Source: Streptomyces venezuelae
Lineage (GTDB): Bacteria > Actinomycetota > Actinomycetes > Streptomycetales > Streptomycetaceae
Assembly: GCF_008642275.1 (NCBI RefSeq)
Contig: NZ_CP029189.1
Location: forward strand, 5,996,001 to 6,060,000
Length of the DNA stretch: 64,000 nt
Direction of reading: 5' to 3'
The notes beneath the pieces were generated by a model that worked only from the letters and a program-made list of their open reading frames with translations, did no database searches and was not told where the DNA came from. How positions within the stretch are numbered: the stretch's first letter is position 1; every line of letters begins with the position of its first letter. Positions 46,026 to 54,237 of this stretch are shown here, piece by piece. The position numbers and the translations under genes are program-made.

Positions 46026-46300
46026 GCGAGTGGCTCCCGCCGGGGTGGGCGGGGTGGCTCCGGCCGGGTGGCTCCCGCCGGGTGCTCCCGTGGGGGTGGG
46101 TGGGGTGGAGCGGGTGGCGTGCCGGTGCGGCGCCGCTGCCGGGGCTCTGCCCCGGGCCCCGCGCCTCAAACGCCGGCGAGGCTGCAGGGGCCGGGCGGGG
46201 CTGGAGGGGCGGGGCGGGGCTGGAGGGGCAGGGCCGGGTGGAGGGGTAGGGCGGGCTGCAGCGGCCGGGCGGGGCTGCAGGGGCGGGGCGGGGCCGAATG
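46026..46300. repeat. GC-rich intergenic repeats between cobN and cobG
   Basis: Short ggtggctcccgccggg-like units occur at 46026-46085. A copy of the repeat seen at 12451 is at 46141-46187 (ccccgcgcctcaaacgccgg core). From 46188 to 46300 there are many near-tandem ggggc(t)gcagggg and ggggctggagggg units. No coding frame with a domain covers them. This is likely repeat-rich spacer. Confidence 0.65.
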
Positions 46301-46380
46301 GGGGTGCTGGGTGGTGGCGGGGGCGAATGTCGCTGGTCGGGGTGGTGACGGACACAGGTCCGGGGGGCGCAATCGTGGGT

Positions 46381-47688
46381 ATGCTCGCGGCCATGCCCCA
46401 GCCCCCTTCAGCCGCATCGCGGGACGAACCCGTCATACGGGACCGCGGTGACGCCTGCCCCGGCGCGCTGCGGCTGCACGCGGCGGACGACGGGTTTCTG
46501 GCGCGGGTCCGGCTGCCGGGCGGGCTGCTCACCGTACGGCAGGCCTCGGCGCTGGCACGCGCCGCCGACCGGTTCGGGGACGGACACCTGGAGCTGACCT
46601 CGCGCGGCAACGTGCAGCTGCGCGGACTGGCCGACGGGTGCGGCGCCGGGCTCGCGGAACTGCTCGACGGGGCCGGGCTGCTCCCCGCGCCGAGCCATGA
46701 GCGGGTGCGGAACATCGTGGCCACGCCGATGTCCGGCCTGGACGGACCGGGCCGGCCCGACGCGCTCGCCCGGGCCCTGGAGTTCGACCGGCTGCTGTGC
46801 GCGAGCCCCTGGGCGGCCGCGCTGTCCGGGCGGTTCCTGTTCGCATTCGACGACGGGCGCGGCGACGTGGCCGCGCTCGGCCCCGACGTGACCGTGCTCG
46901 GCCGTCCCGACGGCCGGGCGCTCGTCCGGCTCGGCCGGGCCGCCGACGCCGTGGAGCTGGCCGCGCCGGACGCCCCCCGGGCGGCGCTGCTGGCCGCCCG
47001 GTACTTCCTCGACGCCGCCGCCGAAGCCGGTACGCAGGCCTGGCGGGTGGCCGAACTTCCCGCCGAACACATCCTGGACGCGCGCGAGTTCGCTCGGCGG
47101 CTCGATGCCGCCGGCATCGCCTGCGTGACCGTCGGCGCCGTCGCATGGCCGTCCGCGGCTCCGCCCCGGCCGGGGCGGTCGGGCGGGTCCGACGGCCACG
47201 CCACCCTGTGCGTGCTGCCCCCGCTCGGCCGGCTCGACACCGCGCAGTGGCGGCTCCTGGCGCAGGCCGCGGACGAGGGGAACGGCGGGCTGCGGATCAC
47301 CCCGTGGCGCAGCGTCGTCCTGCCCTCGGTGCCCCTGGACGCGCCTGCCCGCATCGAGGACGCCGGGCTGGTCGTCACCCCCGACGGCCCCTGGCAGTCC
47401 GTCACCGCCTGTACCGGGCGCCCGGGTTGCGCGAAGTCCCTCGCCGACGTACGCGCCGACGCGCGGGCCGTCGCCGACCGGGCGCGCGGTCCGCTGCCCG
47501 TGCACTGGTCCGGCTGCGAGCGCCGCTGCGGGCATCCGCGCGGCACCGCCTGGGTGGACCTGGTCGCCACCGGCTCCGGATACCGCCTCGCCGCGCCCGG
47601 CCGCCCCGTACGTGACGACGTACGGCCCTCCGAACTTGCCGCGGCACTCGCGGACGCCCGCACCGACCCCGACGTAGTGAAGAAATGA
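46381..47688 (+). CDS. cobG: Precorrin-3B synthase CobG (nitrite/sulphite-reductase-like)
   Basis: A 435-residue protein of the ferredoxin-type nitrite/sulphite reductase fold. The ferredoxin-like halves are recognisable (GALRLHAADDGFLARVRLPG, then HLELTSRGNVQLRGL). The Fe4S4/sirohaem-type ligands Cys344-x5-Cys350 (CTGRPGC) and Cys379-x3-Cys383 (CERRC) are intact. CobG uses O2 to hydroxylate precorrin-3A, forming precorrin-3B, which marks the aerobic route. The start is uncertain: ATG at 46381, ATG at 46393 or GTG at 46375 are all possible, with only a GGGGGG run upstream. It overlaps cobH by 4 bases (ATGA). No riboswitch was seen upstream, only repeats. Confidence 0.9.
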   Translation: MLAAMPQPPSAASRDEPVIRDRGDACPGALRLHAADDGFLARVRLPGGLLTVRQASALARAADRFGDGHLELTSRGNVQLRGLADGCGAGLAELLDGAGLLPAPSHERVRNIVATPMSGLDGPGRPDALARALEFDRLLCASPWAAALSGRFLFAFDDGRGDVAALGPDVTVLGRPDGRALVRLGRAADAVELAAPDAPRAALLAARYFLDAAAEAGTQAWRVAELPAEHILDAREFARRLDAAGIACVTVGAVAWPSAAPPRPGRSGGSDGHATLCVLPPLGRLDTAQWRLLAQAADEGNGGLRITPWRSVVLPSVPLDAPARIEDAGLVVTPDGPWQSVTACTGRPGCAKSLADVRADARAVADRARGPLPVHWSGCERRCGHPRGTAWVDLVATGSGYRLAAPGRPVRDDVRPSELAAALADARTDPDVVKK

Positions 47689-48332
47689 GCGAGTACACCG
47701 TGTTTGAGTACGAGAAGGACGGCGCGGCCATCTACCGCCAGTCCTTTGCCACGATCCGCGCCGAGGCGGACCTCTCCGGGCTGCCCGACACGGTCGCCCA
47801 GGTCGCGGTGCGCATGATCCACGCCTGCGGAATGACCGACCTCCCGCAGGACCTCGGGTACACCCCCGAGGTCGTGCTGCGCGCCCGCGCGGCGCTGGAG
47901 GCGGGCGCGCCGATCCTGTGCGACGTGCAGATGGTCGCCAGCGGTGTCACCCGTAAGCGGCTGCCCGCCGACAACGACGTGATCTGCACGCTCTCCGACC
48001 CGGCCGTACCGGAGCTCGCCGCGAAGATGGGCACCACGCGCAGCGCCGCCGCACTGGAGGTCTGGCGCGACCGCGGTCTGCTGGAAGGCTCGGTCATCGC
48101 CGTCGGCAACGCGCCGACCGCGCTGTTCCGGCTGCTGGAGATGATCGAGGAGGGTGCCCCGCGCCCCGCCGCCGTCATCGGGGTCCCGGTCGGCTTCATC
48201 GGCGCCGCCGAGTCCAAGGACGCCCTCGCCGCCCACCCCTCGGCGCTCGACCACCTGATCGTGCGCGGCCGGCGCGGCGGCAGCGCGATGGCCGCCGCCG
48301 CCCTCAACGCCATCGCGAGCGTGGCCGAATGA
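47685..48332 (+). CDS. cobH: Precorrin-8X methylmutase CobH
   Basis: A 215-residue enzyme that moves the C11 methyl to C12, giving hydrogenobyrinate. The catalytic-type histidine is His46 in VAVRMIHACGMTDLPQDLGY, and the family stretches ILCDVQMVASGVTRKRLPAD and VIGVPVGFIGAAESKDAL are intact. Full length. The start overlaps the end of cobG, and its end overlaps cobIJ (ATGA each time), so the three are one translationally coupled operon. Confidence 0.95.
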   Translation: MSEYTVFEYEKDGAAIYRQSFATIRAEADLSGLPDTVAQVAVRMIHACGMTDLPQDLGYTPEVVLRARAALEAGAPILCDVQMVASGVTRKRLPADNDVICTLSDPAVPELAAKMGTTRSAAALEVWRDRGLLEGSVIAVGNAPTALFRLLEMIEEGAPRPAAVIGVPVGFIGAAESKDALAAHPSALDHLIVRGRRGGSAMAAAALNAIASVAE

Positions 48333-49834
48333 GCGCCGCGAGCGGCATCGCCAAGGGCCGGCTGTACGGGGTCGGGCTCGGCCCCGGCGACCCGTCGCTG
48401 ATGACCCTGCGCGCCGTCGAGGTGATCGCCGAGGCCGATGTCGTGGCCTACCACAGTGCCCGCCACGGCCGTTCCATCGCCCGCTCGATCGCGGCGAAGC
48501 ACCTGCGCGCCGACCACGTCGAGGAGCCGCTGGTCTACCCGGTCACCACCGAGACCACCGATCACCCCGGTGGCTACCAGGGGGCGATGGAGGAGTTCTA
48601 CGAGGCCGCCGCCGCCCGGCTCGCCGCGCACCTGGACGCCGGCCGGACCGTCGCCGTGCTCGCGGAGGGCGACCCGCTCTTCTACGGCTCGTACATGCAC
48701 ATGCACAAGCGGCTCGCCGACCGGTACGAGGCCGAGGTCATTCCCGGCGTCACCTCCGTCAGCGCCGCCGCCGCCCGGCTCGGCACCCCGCTCGTCGAGG
48801 GCGAGGAGGTGCTGACGATCCTCCCCGGCACCCTGCCCGAGGAGGAGCTCACCGCCCGCCTCGCCGCCACCGACTCGGCGGTCGTGATGAAGCTCGGCCG
48901 GACCTTCCCGGCCGTGCGCGCCGCGATGGAGAACAGCGGCCGCCTCGCCGAGGCCCGCTACGTCGAGCGCGCCACGATGGAGGGCGAGCGCACCGGCCTG
49001 CTCGCCGACACCGCCGCCGACACCGTGCCGTACTTCGCCGTCGCCGTGGTCCCCAGCCGCATCGGCAACCCGGGCAGCGTGCCGTCGGGCCCCGGCGAGG
49101 TCGTCGTCGTGGGCACCGGCCCGGCCGGCCCGCTGTGGCTCACCCCCGAGACCCGGCGCGCGCTGGCCGACGCCGAGGTGCTGGTCGGCTACACCACCTA
49201 CCTGGACCGGGTGCCCGTCAAGCCGGGCCAGATCCGGCACGGCTCCGACAACAAGGTGGAGTCGGAGCGCGCCGAGTTCGCCCTCGACCTCGCCCGGCGC
49301 GGCAAGCGCGTGGCCGTGGTCTCCGGCGGCGACCCCGGTGTCTTCGCGATGGCCACGGCGGTCCTGGAGGTGGCCGGGCAGGCGGAGTACAAGGACGTGC
49401 CCGTACGGGTCCTGCCGGGGGTGACCGCGGCCAACGCGGCGGCCGCCGCGGCCGGTGCCCCGCTCGGCCACGACTACGCCACCATCTCGCTCTCGGACCG
49501 GCTCAAGCCCTGGGAGGTCATCGCGGAGCGGCTGCGCGCGGCCGCCGCCGCCGACCTGGTCCTCGCCCTCTACAACCCCGGCTCGCGCAGCCGGACCTGG
49601 CAGGTGGCCCAGGCCCGGGAGCTGCTGCTGGAACTGCGCGCGCCCCAGACCCCGGTGGTCGTCGCGCGCGACGTGGGCGGCCCCGAGCAGTCGGTACGGA
49701 TCGTCACGCTCGCCGAACTGGAGCCGTCCGAGGTCGACATGCGCACGATCCTGCTGGTCGGCTCCTCGCAGACGCAGGTCACGGAGCGGGCCGACGGCTC
49801 GCGGATCACCTGGACGCCGCGCCGCTACCCGTGA
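48329..49834 (+). CDS. cobIJ: Fused precorrin-2 C20- and precorrin-3B C17-methyltransferase CobIJ
   Basis: A 501-residue fusion of two SAM-dependent class III methyltransferases. Residues ~1-245 are CobI (GVGLGPGDPSLMTLRAVEVI, then VAVLAEGDPLFYGSYMHMH). Residues ~255-501 are CobJ (VVVGTGPAGPLWLTPETRRA, then VAVVSGGDPGVFAMATAVLE, then GVTAANAAAAAAGAPLGHDY). They add the C20 methyl and then the C17 methyl with ring contraction. The fusion is usual in actinomycetes. It is the last gene of cobGH-IJ, followed by a bidirectional terminator. Confidence 0.95.
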   Translation: MSAASGIAKGRLYGVGLGPGDPSLMTLRAVEVIAEADVVAYHSARHGRSIARSIAAKHLRADHVEEPLVYPVTTETTDHPGGYQGAMEEFYEAAAARLAAHLDAGRTVAVLAEGDPLFYGSYMHMHKRLADRYEAEVIPGVTSVSAAAARLGTPLVEGEEVLTILPGTLPEEELTARLAATDSAVVMKLGRTFPAVRAAMENSGRLAEARYVERATMEGERTGLLADTAADTVPYFAVAVVPSRIGNPGSVPSGPGEVVVVGTGPAGPLWLTPETRRALADAEVLVGYTTYLDRVPVKPGQIRHGSDNKVESERAEFALDLARRGKRVAVVSGGDPGVFAMATAVLEVAGQAEYKDVPVRVLPGVTAANAAAAAAGAPLGHDYATISLSDRLKPWEVIAERLRAAAAADLVLALYNPGSRSRTWQVAQARELLLELRAPQTPVVVARDVGGPEQSVRIVTLAELEPSEVDMRTILLVGSSQTQVTERADGSRITWTPRRYP

Positions 49835-49863
49835 CCGGGTGAGGCGAGGCGCAGCGGTACCCG

Positions 49864-49900
49864 GCGAAGGCCCGGTGCGACGAGCGCACCGGGCCTTCGC
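49864..49900. terminator. Bidirectional terminator between cobIJ and a convergent acetyltransferase
   Basis: gcgaaggcccggtgcg pairs with cgcaccgggccttcgc around a short loop, 30 bases after the cobIJ stop and 16 bases before the next gene's end. Confidence 0.8.
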
Positions 49901-49915
49901 CCGTCCGGTTCCGCC

Positions 49916-50497
49916 TCAGCCGGTTCCGGCCGCCCCGCCTGCCGTTGCCGTGGCCGCTGCGGTCTCCGCGCCACGCTCCAGCCGGAAGAGCACGTTCGGA
50001 CGCAGCGGTCCCTCGGGCGCGTCGGGGTCGTCGAAGTCGTCGGCCGGGTTCCGGGTCATCCCGATCTTCCGCATCACCGCCTGGGAGCGGTGGTTGCCGG
50101 CCGTGGTCACGGCGAGGATCTCGGGGAGCCCGAGCGTGTCGAAGCCGTGGGCCACCACCGCCCGCGCGGCCTCGGTGGCGTACCCCACCCCCCAGGAGGC
50201 CCGGGCGAGCCGCCAGCCGATCTCCACCCCGGTGAACGGCATGCCGTCGTCCACGTCGTCCATGCCCGCGAAGCCGATGAACTCACCCGTGGCCCGCACC
50301 TCCACGGCCCACCAGCCGTAGCCGCGCCGGTCGAAGGCGGCCCGGAACCGCACCATCGAGGCCTCGCTCTGCTCACGGGTGAGCGGGTCGCCGAGGTGCT
50401 CCCGCACCTCGGGATCGGCGTTCATCGCCGCCCAGGGATCGAGGTCGGAGTCCCGCCAGGGGCGCAGGACGAGGCGTTCGGTGTGCAGTACGGTCAT
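49916..50497 (-). CDS. RimJ/RimL-type GNAT N-acetyltransferase
   Basis: A 193-residue protein of the ribosomal-protein acetyltransferase-like GNAT group. It has TERLVLRPWRDSDLDPWAAM at the start, EIGWRLARASWGVGYATEAA as the acetyl-CoA pyrophosphate loop, and NHRSQAVMRKIGM near the end. The substrate is unknown. The ATG at 50495-50497 is chosen; a GTG nine bases upstream is also possible. The tail is Ala/Gly-rich and likely disordered. It lies between cob genes on the minus strand and need not be involved in cobalamin synthesis. Confidence 0.85.
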   Translation of the reverse strand: MTVLHTERLVLRPWRDSDLDPWAAMNADPEVREHLGDPLTREQSEASMVRFRAAFDRRGYGWWAVEVRATGEFIGFAGMDDVDDGMPFTGVEIGWRLARASWGVGYATEAARAVVAHGFDTLGLPEILAVTTAGNHRSQAVMRKIGMTRNPADDFDDPDAPEGPLRPNVLFRLERGAETAAATATAGGAAGTG

Positions 50498-50572
50498 GCC
50501 CTCCACCCAACGCGACCCCTCCCCGGCGGGCAACGCCTTTTCCCCGGGGCGGAACCGGAGCCCGCTACGGGC

Positions 50573-51352
50573 TCACACCCAGCCACCCAGCCAGTCCTGG
50601 ACGGTCTCGACGGAGCCCGTCTCCGGTACGCCCTCCGGCATCGCCGGGCGGCGTACGACGAGCACCGGGATCCCGGCCTCGCGGGCCGCGGCGAGCTTGG
50701 GGGCGGTGGCCGAGCCGCCGCTGTCCTTGGTGACCAGGACGTCGATCCGGTGCCGGGCGATCAGCTCCCGCTCGCCGTCCAGGGTGAACGGGCCCCGGTC
50801 CAGGAGTACTTCGAGGAGCGGCGGGACCGGCGCGGCCGGCGGGTCCACCGAACGCACCAGGAACCAGGTGCCGGTCAGATGCGCGAAGGTGTGCAGGCCC
50901 ATCCGGCCGGTGGTCAGGAACGCGCGGGAGCCGAGGCCCGGCAGCCGCTCGGCCGCCTCTTCGAGGGAGTCCACGAAGGTCCAGTCGTCGCCCGGCTGCG
51001 GCGTCCAGCCCGGGCGCCGCAGTGCCAGCAGCGGGACGCCCGTGAGGGCCGCCGCCCCGGCCGCGTGGAAGCTCATCCGCCCGGCGAAGGGATGGGTGGC
51101 GTCCACGACGTGCGTGACGTCGTGGACGACGATCCACGCCGCGAGCCCCTCGACGCCGCCGAACCCGCCGATACGGGTCTCGCCGGGCGGCAGCACGGGC
51201 GAGGCCACCCGGCCCGCGAGCGAGGTCGTCACACGGCACGAGGGGTCGGGAGCCAGCGCCTCCGCGAGCCGCCGGGCCTCCGTCGTGCCGCCCAGGACCA
51301 GGACGTGACGGGCCGGGCGGGGGCCCGGTCCGGCGGACGGTTCAGCAGACAT
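50573..51352 (-). CDS. cobK: Precorrin-6A reductase CobK
   Basis: A 259-residue NADPH-dependent reductase of precorrin-6A. The family start HVLVLGGTTEARRLAEALA is at residue ~16. VVDATHPFAGRMSFHAAGAA near 84, FLTTGRMGL near 145 and the C-terminal LVTKDSGGSATAPKLAAARE near 205 are conserved. Full length. Its start overlaps the end of cobM by 11 bases, so cobL, cobM and cobK form one operon. Confidence 0.95.
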   Translation of the reverse strand: MSAEPSAGPGPRPARHVLVLGGTTEARRLAEALAPDPSCRVTTSLAGRVASPVLPPGETRIGGFGGVEGLAAWIVVHDVTHVVDATHPFAGRMSFHAAGAAALTGVPLLALRRPGWTPQPGDDWTFVDSLEEAAERLPGLGSRAFLTTGRMGLHTFAHLTGTWFLVRSVDPPAAPVPPLLEVLLDRGPFTLDGERELIARHRIDVLVTKDSGGSATAPKLAAAREAGIPVLVVRRPAMPEGVPETGSVETVQDWLGGWV

Positions 51353-52091
51353 GCCGGTCGCGCTCGGGCGAGTACAGGTGGCTGTCGCGGAACTGCTCGG
51401 CGCCGAGCGTGCGGCCCACCACGATGACGGCGGTGCGCACCAGTCCGTGCTCCTTCACCTGCGGGGCGATGTCGGCCAGCGTGCCGCGCAGGATCAGCTC
51501 GTCGGGGCGGGAGGCCATCGCCACGACCGCCACCGGGCACTCGGCCCCGTAGTGCGGCAGCAGCTCGTCGACGACCCGGTCCACGTAGCGGGTGGCCAGG
51601 TGCAGCACCAGCAGCGCGCCGCTCGCGCCCAGCGTGGCCAGGTCCTCGCCGGGCGGCATCGGGGTGGCCTGCTGGGCGATCCGGGTCAGGATCACCGTCT
51701 GCCCGACGGTGGGGACGGTCAGCTCCCGCTTGAGGGCGGCGGCGGCCGCGGCGAAGGCCGGGACGCCCGGGACGACCTCGTAGGGGATGCCGGCCGCGTC
51801 GAGGCGCCGCATCTGCTCCGCGACCGCGCTGAAGATCGACGGGTCGCCGGAGTGCAGCCGTGCCACGTCCTGGCCCGCCTCGTGGGCCCGTACGCACTCG
51901 GCGACGATCTCGTTCAGGTCGAGCTGCGAGGTGTCGACCAGGCGGGCGTCCGCCGGGCACTCGGCCAGGAGTTCGCGCGGGACGAGGCTGCCCGCGTACA
52001 GGCAGACGGGGGCGGCGGCCAGGGTCCGGGCACCGCGCACCGTGATCAGGTCGGCGGCGCCGGGGCCCGCACCGATGAAGTACACGGTCAT
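51342..52091 (-). CDS. cobM: Precorrin-4 C11-methyltransferase CobM
   Basis: A 249-residue class III SAM methyltransferase. It has the family motifs VYFIGAGPGAADLITVRGAR at the start, DVARLHSGDPSIFSAVAEQM near 95 and VPGVPAFAAAAAALKRELTV near 115. It methylates C11 of precorrin-4 to give precorrin-5. The ATG at 52089-52091 overlaps the end of cobL (ATGA). The frame is open further upstream, but that is shadow sequence of cobL. Confidence 0.95.
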   Translation of the reverse strand: MTVYFIGAGPGAADLITVRGARTLAAAPVCLYAGSLVPRELLAECPADARLVDTSQLDLNEIVAECVRAHEAGQDVARLHSGDPSIFSAVAEQMRRLDAAGIPYEVVPGVPAFAAAAAALKRELTVPTVGQTVILTRIAQQATPMPPGEDLATLGASGALLVLHLATRYVDRVVDELLPHYGAECPVAVVAMASRPDELILRGTLADIAPQVKEHGLVRTAVIVVGRTLGAEQFRDSHLYSPERDRHVC

Positions 52092-53374
52092 GTTCGATCC
52101 TTCTCCTCGGTCCGCCCGGTCGGCCCGGTGGCCGTCCCGTCCGGCTTCGTCACTGACCACTGGGTGACCGGCATCGCCTGCCGCCAGCCCGTGAAACCCC
52201 CGACCGGCACGGCGTGCGCGACGGCGAGCTTCACCAGTTCGCCGCCGTGGCGCCGGTAGCGCTCGGCGAGCACCGCCTCCGACTCCAGGGTGACGGTGTT
52301 GACCACCAGTCGGCCGCCGGGGGCCAGCACGTCCCAGACCGCGTCCAGCAGCCCGGGCGCCGTCAGCCCGCCGCCGATGAAGACGGCGTCGGGGGCCGGC
52401 AGCCCGGCCAGGGCCTGCGGTGCGGCGCCGACTACCACGCGCAGGCCGGGCACACCGAGCGCCGCCGCGTTCCGGGCGATGCGCGCGGCCCGCTCCGGGA
52501 CGCGCTCCACGGCCACCGCCCGGCACGAGGGGTGCGTACGCATCCACTCGATGCCGATGGAGCCGGAGCCGCCGCCGATGTCCCACAGCAGCTCGCCGGG
52601 GGCCGGGGCCAGCGCGCACAGGGTCGCGGCCCGCACGTGGCGCTTGGTGAGCTGCCCGTCGTGTTCGTACGCGGTGTCCGGGAGGCCCGGGGTCGCGCCG
52701 AGGCGCGGCGCGGCGTGGGCCGGGTCCCGGCGGCAGTCGAGCGCGACCACGTTCAGGGGGTCGCCGGGCGCGTGGTCCCAGCCGTCGGCCGTGCCCTCGT
52801 ACGCGTCCTCGCGCTCGGACCCGAGCTGTTCCAGCACCCGAATCCGGCTCGGGCCGAAGCCCCGCTCCCGCAGCAGGGCGGCGATCTCGCCCGGGGACCC
52901 CGCTCCGGCGCTCAGCACCAGCACCCGGCGGCCTTCGTGGAGCGCGGCCGCCAGCCGGGCCACCGGGCGGCCCACCACCGTGACCACCTCGGTGTCCTCC
53001 ACCGGCCAGCCGAGGCGGGCGCAGGCGTAGGAGACCGAGGAGGGGTGCGGGTGGACCCGCAGGGACCGCGGCCCGAGCTCCTCGGCGAGGGCGCGGCCGA
53101 TCCCGTAGAACATCGGGTCACCGCTGGCCAGCACCGCGATCCGGCGGCCGGCGTGCTCGGCCATCAGCTTCGGCACGGCGGGCCGCAGCGGGCTCGGCCA
53201 GGCCACCCGCTCACCGGCGCACTCGGCGGCCGGCAGCAGGTCCAGCTGGCGCGGCCCGCCGATCAGCACCTCGGCCGAGGACAGGGCCGAGCGGCCGGCG
53301 GCGGTGAGCCCGGCCCAGCCGTCCGCGCCGAGGCCGACGACCGTCACGGGCATGGGGGGCGGCGGGGAGCTCAC
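52088..53374 (-). CDS. cobL: Precorrin-6Y C5,15-methyltransferase (decarboxylating) CobL
   Basis: A 428-residue fusion of CobE/CbiE-type (N-terminal, PVTVVGLGADGWAGLTAAGR, then ASGDPMFYGIGRALA) and CbiT-type (C-terminal, LTKRHVRAATLCALAPAPGE, then LLWDIGGGSGSIGIEWMR) methyltransferases. It methylates C5 and C15 and decarboxylates the C12 acetate chain. The GTG at 53372-53374 has GAGGAA 8 bases before it and is preferred; an ATG at 53351-53353 is also in frame. First gene of cobL-M-K. A hairpin lies upstream in the leader (53411-53440), but no cobalamin riboswitch was recognised there. Confidence 0.93.
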   Translation of the reverse strand: MSSPPPPMPVTVVGLGADGWAGLTAAGRSALSSAEVLIGGPRQLDLLPAAECAGERVAWPSPLRPAVPKLMAEHAGRRIAVLASGDPMFYGIGRALAEELGPRSLRVHPHPSSVSYACARLGWPVEDTEVVTVVGRPVARLAAALHEGRRVLVLSAGAGSPGEIAALLRERGFGPSRIRVLEQLGSEREDAYEGTADGWDHAPGDPLNVVALDCRRDPAHAAPRLGATPGLPDTAYEHDGQLTKRHVRAATLCALAPAPGELLWDIGGGSGSIGIEWMRTHPSCRAVAVERVPERAARIARNAAALGVPGLRVVVGAAPQALAGLPAPDAVFIGGGLTAPGLLDAVWDVLAPGGRLVVNTVTLESEAVLAERYRRHGGELVKLAVAHAVPVGGFTGWRQAMPVTQWSVTKPDGTATGPTGRTEEKDRT

Positions 53375-54237
53375 TGCGCGGTTCCTCGGGGACGGGAGGG
53401 GAAGGAGGGCGGACCCGCAGCCTACTGGCCTGCGGATCCGCGCCCCGCGCCGCCCTGCCGCCCCGCTGCCCCGGCCCGGCCCAGCCCCCGTACGGTGACG
53501 CCCACGGACCCCTCCTTCGGTAACCCTTGGCAACACGCCGTCCCGCGGGGGAGCCGCCCCGCCGGTGCCGGTGCCGGCGCCGGCGCCTGCGAGCGGTTCA
53601 CGGGAGTCCCGTACGCGGCCCCGCGGCCCGGACGCCGCCAGCCTGCCGCCCCGCCGCCCCGCCGTCCCGCCCGCGCTGAGCGGATCGCGCGGGGCGCTCC
53701 CAAGTGGGCCCGCCCGCCCCCGGGTTGCCTCCGGGCGCCCCGGCGCGGGCCTGCCCCGAGCGCCCCCCGCGCAGCAGAATGTGCGGCATGAACGACGACG
53801 AGCCGGACAACCACCCAGAAACCCCCTGCCGTCACGACCGTTTCGACCGTCACGGCCGGGGACCGGTCCGGTCCGGGCGGCCTCTCAGGCGGGCTCGGGG
53901 CGCGGGGAGCGCCAGATGTGGCCGGGGAGCGGGCGGGCGGCCTCGGTGAGGTCGATCCCGCAGGTGCCGGACGGCCGGCGCCGGGCGGCCTCCGCGTGCG
54001 GGCCCATGACCAGGACTTCGACCACGGGCGCCGGGAGCGGAGCGGTCCCTCCGCGCTCCCGGCGCACCCCCAGCCGCCGCATGACGGCCCCGGACTTCTC
54101 CGCCCCGGCCGCGCCGATCTCCTCGGCGTGGGCCACCGGACACCCGGAAGAGACGGCCTGACGGCCTGACGCCGTGACCGGCGGGGCCCGCCAGGTGGCG
54201 AAGCCCGCCGCCCGGGAGCCCCCGAGCGACGGACCGG
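53375..54237. other. Gap of ~860 bases upstream of cobL with no confident gene
   Basis: The cobL leader has a hairpin (ggacccgcag / ctgcggatcc, 53411-53440). The rest is Pro/Gly/Arg-rich in every frame. A minus-strand frame ending at 53885 could encode a 65-residue protein from ATG 54082 (MGPHAEAARRRPSGTCGIDL, then TEAARPLPGHIWRSP in its centre). A plus-strand ATG at 53788 (MNDDEPDNHPETPCRHDRFD) opens another frame. Neither has a clear ribosome binding site together with a known domain, so neither is called. Short inverted repeats cluster at 53835-53880. Confidence 0.4.
53885..54082 (-). CDS. Possible small protein (65 aa), low confidence
   Basis: The frame from ATG at 54080-54082 to TGA at 53885 has good third-position GC and is protein-like in places (PAPVVEVLVMGPHAEAARRR, then GTCGIDLTEAARPLPGHIW). 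The ribosome binding site is poor: the only purine-rich run lies too far upstream. An in-frame GTG at 54136 would extend it to 83 residues. No known domain. It is listed because it is the best coding candidate in the gap before the trypsin gene. Confidence 0.3.
   Translation of the reverse strand: MRRLGVRRERGGTAPLPAPVVEVLVMGPHAEAARRRPSGTCGIDLTEAARPLPGHIWRSPRPEPA

Noticed and set aside
46141..46300. CRISPR-like repeat array
   Set aside because: Units vary in length and have no unique spacers of constant size; this is simple GC-rich repeat DNA, and no cas genes are near.
42339..46451. Long plus-strand open frame opposite cobN and across the riboswitch
   Set aside because: No domain; it covers the cobN antisense strand and repeat DNA.
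53788..53949. Plus-strand small gene starting MNDDEPDNHPE
   Set aside because: Composition turns to random Arg/Gly after 30 residues, with no good ribosome binding site.
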